Shown here: positions 23,226 to 35,034 of the stretch, piece after piece | How the letters are laid out: each line of letters starts with the position of its first letter | Numbering within the stretch: position 1 is the stretch's first letter | Assembly (NCBI GenBank): GCA_023014335.1 | Contig: JAECYW010000005.1 | Location: 3,782,001-3,846,000, forward strand | DNA: 64,000 nt | DNA from: Galerina marginata | Taxonomy: Eukaryota; Basidiomycota; Agaricomycetes; Agaricales; Galerinaceae | Direction: 5' to 3' | Position numbers and translations under genes: made by a program | The notes under the pieces: generated by a model | Seen by the model: the letters and a program-made list of their open reading frames with translations, nothing else | Database searches by the model: none | What the model was told of the DNA's origin: nothing

Positions 23226-24639
23226 AGAAAAGACGACAGGATCAGCAATTCGCGCTCAAATGGGGAGGGATAGAAGGAATTGATGCCAGCGATAACGGAG
23301 GGTGCGCGGGTTCGTAAATCGTCATCCGGATTCTAATGACACGAAAAGAACTTTAGCAAGCAGAAAACTAAAGCATTTATCAGGTAAACTGCATAGACAC
23401 TTACACCCTGCTCTAGAAGATCCGTCCTCGTCCTCAGTGTCAAGTGGCAGAGCTTCCTCTGGGATCTGGGATCGGAAAGTAAAAGGCCCGTTACATTGCC
23501 TTAATCCCCTTCCATCTTCGGATCCGAAGCGTAGATGGGGTCGATAAGGTTGGAGGAGGAGGGGTTCGACGAGAGCGGCGATTGCTAAGTATCTGTGGGC
23601 AAGGCCGCGCTGAGCTGAAGAACGATTTATGGCCCTATAGTTGGGTCCCAAAGAACCAGCAATAAAACACCCAACTCGCGACATCGTCATGAGATCTGCG
23701 CGGCGATGAGGATACTCAGCCTTCTCGAGACGCATTTGTAGAATAGGGGGGAAAAGATGTCGTGTCCGATGGTGGCAGTAAGCAACAGACAGCCATAGGA
23801 AAGCACAAAGAGCAGGGCTGGAGGAGTTGGAAGGTCAGAACTGGAAGATCGGGTGGATGGTGGTGTTAAATACCTAAGATCTATCCCTCGCTCTATCTTC
23901 CCAGCGAAGTCAACTACCAGACAATAAAAAACACCTCCAAAGGTAAGGCCAGAGCAATATACAAGGGAGAGAATTCCAAAATATGAAGTCAAAATCAACG
24001 GAGGAGGCATTGACGATTCGAATTCGAAGCCTGGCAGAGCATTGGCCCAGCATGAGACCAAGGTAGAAGCAAAAGGCGACTCTGAGGTGTTGGAAATGCT
24101 GGGTAAAGTTTCCACCTGAGTACCTGTACTTCGGTCTTGGTTTATGCGTCTCCGTCATCATAACAGGCTGTCGTTTTCGAGATGCGTCGAGAAGGAAGTT
24201 GGTGAGAAGGAAGTTGAGGATTAGGCTAAAATTCGCTGGGCACAACACGTGACTCGTGTCTGAATCCAATCTTCTTCTGCCTAGTGCCACTCTCGATGAC
24301 AACGACGAGCACTGTGACTGACTTATGCTTAGATACTGTTTTCAGAAATGTTGGCGCGATCGACTCAGCGCGCTTGAGTATCTTATATTGTCCTATCTTG
24401 GATCTGTCAAACTTCCTCTCCGCCTCCTGGCCTCAACCGCCCCCAACGACTCGACTCCCTTCACCCATTTAGGCAGTTGTTCCGATGAGACTTAAGACGA
24501 CGCGGAGTAGTCCCCAGCGCCGGGGGGTAAAAGTGTCAACGTAGGAGATAATGAGAGCGGTCAATGAGGTCTCTGTAACACACCAACAACATTTGGAAGC
24601 AAAAGAACACATCAGACGAGAAATGTTTCGAAAAGTAGG

Positions 24640-25130
24640 AATTCAGAGACGGCTTCTTCTAAAAGCGACTACCAGACCTGGAGGAATGTGTAATGAATGC
24701 CAAAGTTCCAATTGAGCTGAGGAAATATGTGTTAACACTTTGAGACTGGTGATGTCGACCCAAGGAAGCACGACAGAGATAAGAAAGAGAAAAGCCAGAA
24801 AAAAATCGCGCCGTATCAGTCTCATCGAATCAAACGCAAGTCCAGATTTAAGAACGACGACACAGGGCGAGGAGAGAAGTTGCGCCGAGCCTATCGTACC
24901 GCACCCCACGCGCGACGTACTTCTGCATTTCCAACGCCAGCGCCACGTATGTTCTGTCTTCATAGGTCCGTCCAGCCTTCCCTCGTCGTACGCCTTTATT
25001 CCGAGCTGTTCGTCGAGCGAGCGGCCAGAAAGCCCTAGCAGGCAGAGAGCAGGGGAGTTGGGGCGGTGTACGAATGAATGGCGCAGTTGGTCCTCGACGT
25101 GATCATTCTGATGGTTAGGAAGTTAGGCGG
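24640..25130 (-). pseudogene. Inverted decayed tetraspanin 3' end, copy T3
   Basis: On the minus strand the sequence gives a cytoplasmic-tail remnant with VARGVRYDRLGATSLL (compare RVRYDKLGTRLPYSEEE in T4) followed by the 3' block CTTAAATCTGGACTTGCG...CGGCGCGATTTTTTTC, which matches the 3' blocks of T2, T4 and T6 on the plus strand. Only the C-terminal end is present. It is joined on its 5' side to the G-alpha relic. Confidence 0.6.
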
Positions 25131-26041
25131 GGAATCTAGTAGGGGGTGATCGAGGCGGGCTTACAGTTAGGGAAGGCTTATTCTCAGAGCCTATGAGACC
25201 CAACTTGGTAGGCTCGACACGCGGGGAGGTAAGAGGGTGACGGAGTGCAGTTGATAGCGTGAAGTAATACACGACCGAGTGATTTGAAGTGGAACTCGCG
25301 CAAACGGCGAACGGCGTCGGCAACACCTCTTGGAAGAAGTTCGGCTACAACTTGGGCGCGGAGGGAGAGGGTGATGGCGCAGATTGCGTCGTTTTAAGGC
25401 GCATGAGCGAGGCCCAGCCGGAGCATGACCTCTAGGATGGCTCTGAGGAATGTGTCAGAACGCGGGTAACGAAAACGTCGAAAAGACGGAGAAAAAAACG
25501 TACTGCAGTGACTGGTTTGTTTTCGGGAAGATGATCTCCTCGTACGGATCTCGTTCCGAGCCATTTTAGCCACCGCGGCGGATGAGCGTCCTTTGCTTCA
25601 ACACCATTGACTACGAGGAAACGGTGTTAGCTGATGACCAAGATGATGTGGCGCGCATGCAGACAATGCCAGGGGGTAGAAAAAGACAACACGAACATTG
25701 CCCGACTTTCCAGCCCCAAACATTAGCATCTTGATCTTATTCTTCGCTATCAAACGGTCTCTCTTCAGCTGGTTCTCGATTTCGTGTCTCCTGCAACGGT
25801 ACGGCATCAGCATGATCTCAACCAGCTGCGATAGAGGAGGAGAAACAGCGGGTGGGCATGGGACAGAAATGCCTCCAGGCGGATGACGGAAAAACAAACG
25901 CCGGTCCAACGAGCGACCGCCACCGAGCAGCGACCGCTGAGATGCCCAGGCCAATGTTCACCAGAACAGGCGGGAGGAAGGCAGGGGACGCCTACGGGCC
26001 ATGACCTCATCGTCGATGCATGTGGATTGCACGCAGCCCAT
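25130..26041 (-). pseudogene. Decayed G-protein alpha subunit gene, 5' half
   Basis: Minus strand from 26041: MGCVQSTCIDDE and MAR, an intron ending TTGCAG near 25794, then RHEIENQLKRDRLIAKNKIK and MLMFGAGKSG, later SERDPYEEIIFPKTNQSLQ near 25500-25565, a LRAQVVAELLPRGVADAV-like stretch near 25330-25350, and SVVYYF near 25255. The order matches fungal G-alpha: myristoylation/palmitoylation site MGC, EIENQLKRD helix, P-loop, helical domain. It is not functional: the P-loop reads GAGKSGN where GxGESGKS is expected, and frames shift repeatedly. The switch and guanine-base regions are absent because the sequence switches to tetraspanin T3 around 25130-25200. Confidence 0.75.
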
Positions 26042-28631
26042 TGCTTTCCCCAGGTGCTGTCAGGGGGTTCTGAGTGGGTTTATGGGACAGCCCGCCGCGG
26101 TTCAGAGGATGGTAACAAAGGTGAGAGTCGCTGGTAGCGATGGCTAAAACGACGAGGGAGGGAGTAGGGGGAGGAAAAATCCAAGGGCCAAAAGAGTGCT
26201 TCGCCCTGAAAAGAACAGTCAAGCCATGCCGAGGAACTAGGCTTTGTAACAGACCTAGTGAAGCTGGGACCGCCCCTGCTCAACAATCCGACAAAGACCT
26301 CATAGTCTGTCTGCCCAGAATGACACGCGTGAGTCCAGTCGGCTGCGCATGCGTTGAGGAGTCCGACTCGCTTGCTCTGAAGACACGTGTGATTGCTAGT
26401 GAGTTATGCAATGCGGTAATCGGCTGTGCCAGCACGATGGATGCTAGAAGGAGAGCGGGCGGTCGTCGTGAGGCGGCGAGTACAAAAGGCACGGAGGGCG
26501 TCGAGGCCTAAGGGTATTCGCTCGGTGCTTAAGGGCGAGGGTGTGTGAGTGCGTTGGCAATAGCGGTGAGGGGGCGCTTACTGGCATGCTTCAAACAAAA
26601 TAAAAGCGATCTGTCCGACGCAATCCGTACGAGCGGGGCTTCGTGTGCAGGAGACTTGGCTGGTGGGGAAACATCTGGGTTGATGTGAACCCCAGTCCAG
26701 CTGATGCCTCTGTTGCCTATCTTGAAGGGGGTGCGACGCCAGCTGCTCCGCATTGGTCGCTGCTGTGGCGACCAGCGTTGCAACACCCCAGAGGCTGCCG
26801 TATACGAAGTCGTGTTGAAGGAGGTCAAAGCTGCGCCTTCCTTGATAAACAAAGTGATCACATGATCCGGATCACCTGTGCTGCGCGTCTTGGACATTTG
26901 ACGCGTCGTAATGAGCCCAGAATCAGCGCTTTGAAGGCAGGTGCGTTTGTCGACCACATTGTCTGACACTCCTCCACTGGGTGAAAGTGATGCAAGAATG
27001 GGGCTAAGTTGCCTTGAAGCCGGGACGACAAGAACTCCGAGCGGAGAATAGGACTCCAATTAAAGTGACCCACAGTGTCGTTGACATCGAACAGCTGATG
27101 TCTATTATGAGTGCGCGTCCATTCTACCACGTAGTCGACCCAATATGGCTTCAGCCAAAAAGCAGATGAAATTTTACAAATGCAGTTTCTTGTTACGATA
27201 GCGCGCGCGTACCGTATTGGAATCGCCTACAAGACCAATCATTCTCTTAGGTCAACCGGACTTCAATCAGTATTCTTTCCAAGAATATAATTGATTAACG
27301 AGGTCTCTTCAAAACCCGGACCTCAAGAACCCATACCGGGAGTGTCGAGATCACAAAGGTCAAGAATAGACAAGAAGACTATCCCAGATACTGTTCATTT
27401 GATCTCTCTGTTTTTCTGGTACGCTATGTAGAGTCGAAATCATTCACCGGTAAGTTCATAACCCCTGTGTATTGGTAGCTTTGAAAAGACAATTCTCTTG
27501 GTCCTAAAACGAGATCGCACAGACCTAGAAGACTTGTTGGGAACAGAACTTTGATGGATGGCCTGGATCTTCGAGCGCTCAAACAGCGAGGTCGGTCGAG
27601 TCTCGGCTGGAAATAGGCCAATCTGTGATATAGATTGGTTTGTGGGTGATCAATTCTCCGGCCATTGCTTTCTTCCGACACATGAGAAAAACTCCGTTCA
27701 AGTGGTGGTTTTTATCTGCCATGATTCCAGAGCTGTGGGTCATTTCGGTAGGGCGGCTGCAGGTCAGAAACAAGTCTAAGGGGGTGGTAGAACATGGAAG
27801 TGGACGTCTTCCTGATGCTCCGAGTCCAACTTCAAGTCGTCTTTGGCATCTTTATCTTTAGAGCGAACACCTTTGACGTCTTCTCTCGGAGATTTCGACT
27901 TTAGCATGTCTTTTGTATGCCATCTTTGTCTTTGTAACATATGCTTTTGTGTGTCTTTGAAATAAGAGAGGTGTTTGCCAAGGAAGGAAGGGCTGTCTCG
28001 AATGTCTTTAGGACTTGCACCCAAATGTTGTCAATTAAAATATAATTTTGTGTACTCGCCGGCGGCGAGTCGTTAACATATAACTCAAACAAAGCATCTA
28101 AATCGTTAAAAACTGTAACTTATTTAAGTGGAATAAAGTCGCCGTCGACCACAAAACTGTGCGGCAGGACTCCAAACACATGGACGTGCGTGCCACACTT
28201 TGCATCACGCCTGACTTAGCAGATCAGATCTGACAAGGCTTTGGCGCGCGTCGAGCGGGCTCGCGGATAGGCAGCACGCAGTGATGAGGAGCAGCAATGA
28301 TGTCTTCATCACTGGACCGCGTCTGTCTATATACGGACAGGCCAGGCTCGGCCTACTCGGGCCAGAGTCCACCACTACAACGCGAACGGGGGCCATTTGC
28401 GAAATAGCTGGTCTGCGAGATACGGCAGTGGTGAAAATCAAAACTCCGAGCCGTTTGGGTCGGACGGTGTCGAGTATCATTTGCGAAACAGTGCGCGATG
28501 GGGAGCGGTGGTGTCAATGGCGTCAAAGAAGCAGGAAGATCATAACATTACTGAAAAAGTGTCGCAGCCAAAGTATACTATGGGTACATCAAATCTTGGA
28601 ATAGGATGTGCCATTACTACTACTAGCACTA
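26042..28631. other. Unassigned region between G-alpha relic and monooxygenase gene
   Basis: No gene that I can support. Several open frames occur (for example minus strand 26529-27059, 176 codons, and minus strand 27776-28024, 82 codons rich in Lys and Asp) but none resembles a known family or shows splice structure. A TCTTTG-rich stretch lies at 27830-27965. A CTCGCC/GGCGAG hairpin with loop GGC lies near 28058-28072. The first part may be the former promoter of the G-alpha gene. Confidence 0.4.
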
Positions 28632-31100
28632 CTACAAGGCATAAAACGTCACACCGAGCAACCCTCCGAGAAAGATTGCTACGTCCATAGCAATAGTGTT
28701 TGTGTCTATCGAAGCTGACCGCCAGTAGTGGCCCATGAGAACAGCACCGAGGACAATTGACGATTTCAGCACCCAGTTCCGGAATCTCTGCGACCAGATC
28801 TTCCTTGACAACCACAAATCCGAACCGACTCCAGAATAATGTTTCCAGTCAGGTCTACGGAGCCACAGCCAAAATACTATGCCAGCTCTGGAATAGAATT
28901 TTGTGAACACAATGCTCGACTTGCAGGAAGGTATGACTTACTTTGGGAAGGCACTTGAAACTTTACCTTCTCCTCCAACCCTATACCACGACACGCACTG
29001 CGAAAATACGGATTTAGCTAGAGAATAATGAATTTTATCATTATAAGTATCCGTTGCAGCAGCATCAACCTCGAGAGACAACACATCTCCCCTGAGAATA
29101 GGAGTTATGACCTGCAAGATATAGTTGATCTGCGACGGCGAAAAGGCTTTAGGAGTCTGAACCACGGGAACAAGAATTAAAATGTACCTGGACTTCGTTC
29201 GTGAAGATAACCGAGGTGTGTCCGGTAGCTGTGTTTGGCCCTATAACCCAATAATTTAAATGAATGAAAAACAACCACAGAAGGCTAGACCAACCGTAAA
29301 CCACAAAGAAATTTGGGAAACCTGGGACGACGGTACCAAGATACGCTTTTGGGCCGCCGGCTTTCTCGTAATATTCTTGAATAGTTTGGGTTTTCCCTCG
29401 AACAGGTAGGGGATAGTAGTCCTGGTCCACAATTCAGTAAGCTGGTGGCTGGTAGAATGCTAGGTAACTCACGGCAACAAAACCTGTCGCAAAGATTATC
29501 ACATCCAAGGTTATATGCTCGCCTATACCGCCGGTAGAGGTTAGTCAGCGTGAAAGTTCCAAAAGTAAGTGCATGCCTGTCTTGGTAACTACCCCATCTT
29601 CGACGATCCTCTCGATTCCGTCCCAGTTAAGATCGAGATTGAGGCGGTGCAGTGCCTCCAGATATCCTGTGTCAAATATGATCCGCTTACAACCAGGAGC
29701 TAGGCGAACGATAGGGGTTAGTCCAGGAAGAAAATCAGGTCAGGCAGACCTACGGAAGGTAGGTATCAATTTCTGTTGATACTCTTTGGGAGCGGTGTAC
29801 TTTACATAGCTTCTTAGCAGCTATATATGTCCTCCTTTAGTGAAATGTCTTGGTTAATATGAATATGACTTACCAAGGGAAGAATTGACCGAGGGAACAC
29901 GTTTGCAAAAAGTATCATATGAGCTAACTCAAGCTACAATAGAACAGTAATCAGTCGTCTTATGTGCATTCATTGGAGGATTGGAAATGATCAACACACT
30001 CTCAGAAATACACTCCACCGATGAAAGCGCTTCAAAAAAGGTACATTGCGAAGAAGGAACAGCTTGAGCGACGAATATACTTTGCGCAGCTAGTTTGAAA
30101 AAATTAGAGGCCGTGCTGACCGCAAATTATTCATGCCTTACATTGGGAAGGAACCAATTTGGACTTCGACAAAAATGAATCACTTGCACTTTCGGGTCCT
30201 CCGTTATGCGTGGCACAAACTGTGTGCTAGGCAGCAAAGTAAGTCAACGTCAAATCGCAGGATCTAGGCAAAATCAAACGCCTACGCTGATGAACCGTTG
30301 CCAATGACCCCGACTCGCTTTCCATTTAACTCGACAGTGTGGTCCCAGCGTGCAGAATGGAAGGTATACCCCTTATATAATTCCAACCCGGGAATTCCAG
30401 CGTAACGGGGGGTGTCTAGAATTCCGATCGCTGAAATAACGATATTGGCAGTGGATCTGGTTAGCTTTTTGGTCGCAGAATCTTCAGTCACAACTTCGTA
30501 TTGATTGATTGCGCTATCCCATTCAATGGAAACGACTTTGCAGTTGAATGAAATGTGGCGGTAGAGGTCGTATTTCTCTGCGAGATGTACCCAATACTCG
30601 AGAATGTCCTTCTGGTAGCCATGCGATTCTTTCCAGTCGGAAAGGTCAGTTGAAAGTGAGTAGAAAGACATGGGCACGTCAGAAGAACATCCCTAGATAA
30701 AGCAAATTAGAAATATCCGGACTGTAGAAGAAAGGAGCCCACTGGATATGTGTTTTCCTGATAGAGAAGAAAGTCAATATAATATTTTATCGAGTGATCA
30801 TGGTTGACTTACCCGCCAGGTGCCACCGACGCTTGGACCTTTCTCGTAAACCTAAGAATAAACATAATTCTGATTGAGTCTCCCGCAAATTTAGATAAGT
30901 TACTGCTACGCACAGTGAAGTTGCAAAAATCAAGCTGACGCTTTAACGCAATAGCAGAGGAGAGCCCGCCTGGCCTACAATGGAAAAGTGTTAGGCAGAG
31001 TACCGACGGCGCGAAGTTTGCTATCTCACCCAGCCCCTACTATAACGACGCTTGGCTGTGTTTCTTGGCGACTCTGCAAAAGCGAGATTGGATGCCCCAT
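28632..31100 (-). CDS. Flavin-containing (Baeyer-Villiger type) monooxygenase
   Basis: Fifteen exons on the minus strand: 31100-31030, 30974-30914, 30851-30813, 30757-30743, 30692-30286, 30226-30142, 30089-30000, 29933-29874, 29820-29754, 29699-29577, 29522-29473, 29421-29295, 29240-29188, 29129-28942 and 28887-28632. All junctions are in phase, giving 563 residues. Motifs: FAD Rossmann VVIVGAGPGGL, VGGTWRENTYPG, FMO/BVMO fingerprint YKGYTFHSARW, NADPH Rossmann VGVIGNGSSA, FATGF, and GPNTATGHTSVIF. These enzymes insert oxygen next to a ketone or onto a soft heteroatom using FAD, NADPH and O2; the substrate cannot be read from sequence. The C-terminus is hydrophobic (IVLGAVLMG, VAIFLGGLLGVTFYAL), so membrane association is likely. 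Exon 4 is only 15 nt, and intron 10 appears to be GC-AG. Divergent from the DUF6534 gene 1.6 kb away. Confidence 0.93.
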
Positions 31101-32743
31101 TGAGCTGTCCAGGTACGATAGGATGGACGGACAGATGGGTGGATGTGCTATAACTAACACAGACTCGAAAAGGAACCCTCTGGGAGGCCTTTTTATACAG
31201 TGTATTCTTCTTCAATCGGTGTTTTAAATGGAATAAAATCATTTGCTGAAAGGTATGCCAACTCAATTCTTCCGAATTGATCGAAGTTTGACTTCAATCC
31301 AGTCACGAAGTCTGCGCAATTTGAGAATCTAGTCTTTTTGGGGGTACTGATGGGCATCAATGAATGGAAAATCACTCTTCGAATGTGAGCCACCTATCAC
31401 TACGCTTCGACGCCATCAAATATAGCTCTAAAGGACTGTGAGTGAATAACTCTGCACAAGAGAAAACTGCGTGATTGAAGCCAAAAATATCTAGCATGTG
31501 GATACCCCTCGAACCAGCGGGGAAGACTGAGCGCTCCAGTTATTTTAAGGTGGCTTCCCATCCACAGAAGACCAGAAATCTGGGCTGTGGACAAGAGTGT
31601 CAACCGCTCAGTATATTGCATAAATGGAGTAGTAGCAGCTGAATGCTGTGACTGTGGATAAGTTTTGCTGTTGGGTTGTTGATGCTGGCGTAGTTGTGGA
31701 TAACCGCTGTGGCTGAGCATTGGTCCTCGGAGTTGATGGTGTTGCATGCCGACCCTCTGTTTGTATGTGGATAGAATTTATTGATACACCGGTTTTACCT
31801 GGATATGAATAGATGCTGTGATGGCATCCTGTTCTTGTGGACGACAGTTTTTTAGCAACTACTCTCAATATCTGAGGCTCTCTCACAGACCCCAAAACGA
31901 TAACAAGACTTCTCATTCGGACTCCCTGGCCAATATCACCGAGGCTCCATCGCATAACAGAAAAAATATGCACACCTCAAGTATTGAGATGCGCATTGAT
32001 CAGCGCTGAAAGCTATCTAAACTCGGCAATGTACAATGGCATTTGAGGTTTCCTCCTTTATGGCAGCCATCGGCAATCAGTTCTATGTTTCTGCCAACCA
32101 CTGACGCTATAGCAGGACCGTGACCTTGCACCGCGTGTCTCTAGTCCTATGATAAAGGAGTAGATTGAGACTTTTTTCTTTACTTTTTACTCTCTCTGCT
32201 CTTCCTGTTATTGCCGCCAGTCTGGCAGCCAATGGACTTTGGCGGCCGCCACCAACCTTTTCAGCTACGGGTATATTACTGGTCCGTATGTACACTCAGC
32301 GCGGTCCTGTGACGAACATCCCTTGCTTCCTACCATTGTGTGCGACGCAATACCGCACTGATCAACGTGTTTCCCAACCTTCGTGGACCTCGGACTGCTA
32401 GAGTTGGCTTGATAGGCCTACTCCACTGTGAGAAGTCTTGATATTTGCTCCCAATTTTTTTTGGCAGAGCCACACTTATACATAGTAATTGATAATTTGG
32501 AATAGCATCGCCTGTGTGTTGGCGCAGATAGCCAACACCCGAAATTTCTCTGCATTCGGAGTTCTCACACCAGCAGAAATCATCACCTCTTAATATACCG
32601 CACGGGGTGAGGTGTTCACCGGCGGGGTCCATTGCTGAAGGGCTGATGTGGCTTGGATTAAATCCAGGCTATTTAACGACTTTGCATTCAGAGTGACACT
32701 CCTGTTAAAGTTCTCTGATTTATCCTCAGTTTCGATCCTCACA
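31101..32743. promoter_or_regulatory. Divergent intergenic region between monooxygenase and DUF6534 genes
   Basis: 1.6 kb containing the promoters of both flanking genes. Minus-strand open frames at 31193-31393 and 31608-31973 (the latter rich in Ser, Thr and Gln) could be exons of an extra small gene but match no family I know. No repeat copy is present here, in contrast to most of the window. Confidence 0.45.
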
Positions 32744-34627
32744 ATGCCGACTCTCAACTTGAACAATACGTTTGGTGCATTTCTGATTGGCACGCTAGTG
32801 TCTTCAATGTAAAATATCTTCTTTTTACTCCCATACATTCGTTAACCCAAGAGTAGGCTCTTTGGCGTGACCGGTATCCAGACTTGGTATTATTTTCAAA
32901 ACTACTCTGATCATATTCTTATCCAATCTGTGGTGGGTCTTGTTTTTCGTCTTCATACGGCATTATTACATGAAAAGTTCCACCTATCAGGTCCTTATTA
33001 TCCTGTGAGTATTCAGCTTTCTAACCTGGGCACAACGGAAATTAAAAGTATGCTAGGGTCGCCGAGTCATTGCATATAGCGTTTTGCATTCACGCTACCT
33101 ACCATTACACTATTTTAAATTTCAGCAACCCAGAAGAATTAGGAGTAGTAATATGGTTTGTTTCCGCTGATTTTATCGCATTGCTGTGGATTTACTGATT
33201 CCAATTGTCTCAGGAGTATAACGGTAGGTTTCATGCCATACTTCGGTATATTAATCCATATTTTGGCAGGCCACACTTTTAGTTACGGTAAGCATATGTG
33301 GGTTTAACGCTCAACAACTTGGGCTAACATTGCCCCCTGTAGAGTACAATCGTCTTGGTTGTTCAGCTCTTCTATGCAAGGAGAATCTACGTCGGTGGGA
33401 TAAATTTTCAGTAGTTCCGTCGTGCCTCCAAGCGTCTCACTATCATTTGATATATATCAGTAAGCCACAAGAATGTTGGTCTCACTGCTCTCATTGTCAG
33501 TCAATGCGGCCTGCCTGTGCGCCTGTTTTTGACAGTTCTATTTTTAGGGCACGCTGGCGGTTGGGAAATTTGGTATGCGTTGACATTATCTAGACTGATC
33601 GTGATGTTGACTGCTCAAACAATATGTTTAGCAGTCGGCCTTGGTACGTCCAATATGATTGCGTATTGTTAAAGAATTAATTGCTCTTAAAGGCCTCTCA
33701 ATACGAGCGTAAGGGTCTGTCTACAATCCCTGAATTGCATGTTAAGTCTCACTCTGTCAGTGATGAGCAACCGTTTTTTCCCGATTTTGTGCAGCTTCAG
33801 GTTCGGATTACCTGCAGTATCCACTATGATCATCCTCATTATTTGGTGCAGGCGCCCTGGATTTATACAGCATCTGTCCTACCGGCATTAAATGATGCTC
33901 TTATTGCTGCCTCCTTCTCGTACTACCTGCATACCAGTCGCTCTGGACTTCGAAGGTATTCATTTTTAATTTTGGCATGAGCTGGCACAACGGCTTATTT
34001 TTTCATCAGCACGGACACTTTGATCAACAAGTTGATTGTTTTTGCCATCAACAACGGTGCACTGACCAGGTTTGTGACCAAGGAAATACCTTTTGCAAGT
34101 TGATGATTGAAATTTTGCTTTGCCGTCATGCAGTGTTTTCGATATTATCGTCGTCATTTTTGTAACTCCCACCCCTCCATTAGCCTTTGATAATCGTTAA
34201 CAGGAATTTCAAGGCAACCACACAGCGGAACAACTTAATATTTTTATCCTTTGTCGAAGTCGTCGGAAATTGTAATGCTATTATCCCATATTTTATCAAA
34301 TATTGCACTCACTCAGACTTACATTTCAGTGTATAGTAATTCCATGTTAGCAACGTATGTTATCATTTTGTCTTCTCTTTCAGAGACGCTGAAATTTGCT
34401 TTTCCTCGAGCCTGAACTCGCGCCGATCAACTGCCAAATCAATACTTCCAACCGCCTTGGAGCTCACAGTGCCGTCTGGAGCCCACAAGGGTGCCAATGG
34501 ATCAATAACTCTGGCCAGAGGCTCCGAAGGTGTCGACAGAAAGGTCAGATTCACAGTTTTTTGTACTTCATTGTGGCCAATAATTTTCTCAGTCTCAAGG
34601 GTTCGGGGAATCTGGGGTGGGGTCTAG
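32744..34627 (+). CDS. DUF6534-type multi-pass membrane protein (possible one-base frame defect)
   Basis: Fourteen exons: 32744-32808, 32857-33004, 33126-33155, 33214-33223, 33270-33287, 33343-33394, 33461-33643, 33693-33708, 33761-33955, 34010-34069, 34134-34161, 34226-34271, 34330-34354 and 34384-34627. Conserved pieces: LNNTFGAFLIGTLVSSM, FGVTGIQTWYYFQNY, NPEELGVVIWSIT, IVLVVQLFYARRIYV, ALIAASFSYYLHTSRSGLRR, STDTLINKLIVFAINNGALT and LYSNSMLATR. DUF6534 proteins are seven-helix membrane proteins of unknown role, very common in mushroom fungi. Every junction is in phase except exon 2 to 3, and the sum (1,120 nt) is one base too long. So exon 2 carries an indel or I misread that junction. The C-terminal tail is polar and variable, as in the family. 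Three exons are 10-18 nt long. Confidence 0.8.
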
Positions 34628-34789
34628 CAGAAATGCCAGTCATTTAGGCGTACTCGAAATACATAAGAGTATAACAGTAATTGCCTCCAACGATTAAATT
34701 AACTTCCAGAGATTCTATCTGTTCCGTACCACCTCCATTTAGTTCACCTCCTTGCTTTCGTTAGATATTGCATTTGTACCGCCTATGAG
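34628..34789. other. 3' flank of DUF6534 gene
   Basis: No feature recognised. Similarity to the repeated block starts at about 34790. Confidence 0.4.
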
Positions 34790-35025
34790 ACGTAGTTTCC
34801 TCTCCATGTTTTTTTGTTCTCGATGACAACGACGCGTACTGCTACCGCCTTGTATTTGGGTAGAGCTTCCTGAAATGTTAGCGCAACTTACTCGTAACCA
34901 GAAAGCTTATCTTTCGCCGACTTCTGGGGTGGACTAAGTGGCGTTGGGTGACTGAACACACCCAGGAACTTGGAAGTGGCCCTGCTCTTACAATGCGAAA
35001 TGCACAGATGATGGTGAGTTCAGGA
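34790..35025 (+). repeat. Isolated copy of the tetraspanin 5' region
   Basis: Matches 36955-37188 closely, from CCATGTTTTTTTGTTCTCGA through AACACACCCAGGAA to GACGATGGTGAGTTC-like sequence. In full copies this segment lies between the CACGTGACTCG box and the tetraspanin gene. Here it is followed directly by repeat R5, which suggests tandem duplication with R5 in between. Confidence 0.75.
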
Positions 35026-35034
35026 GATTGCCTA

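Larger units (their letters stand above)
22270..24480 (+). repeat. Composite hairpin repeat, copy R4
   Basis: Complete set of cassettes: C0 22570-22677 (GCTAGATTTC/GAAATCTAGC), A 22880-22984 (GGCTGGATTT/AAATCCAGCC) and B 23117-23225 (GGCTGGGT/ACCCAGCC), all with perfect arms. The CCCAACTCGCGACATCGTCA box lies near 23668 and ACACGTGACTCGTG near 24245. Ends with a short tetraspanin 5' remnant (GCCTCCTGGCCTCAAC near 24420) and is then cut off by the inverted relics at 24.6-26.0 kb. Confidence 0.8.

Noticed and set aside
26529..27059. 176-codon minus-strand frame upstream of the G-alpha relic
   Set aside because: No family similarity, no signal or domain, and it lies where the former 5' region of the G-alpha gene is expected.
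28632..34627. Monooxygenase locus as a full secondary-metabolite gene cluster
   Set aside because: No terpene cyclase, PKS, NRPS, P450 or transporter gene is present in the window.
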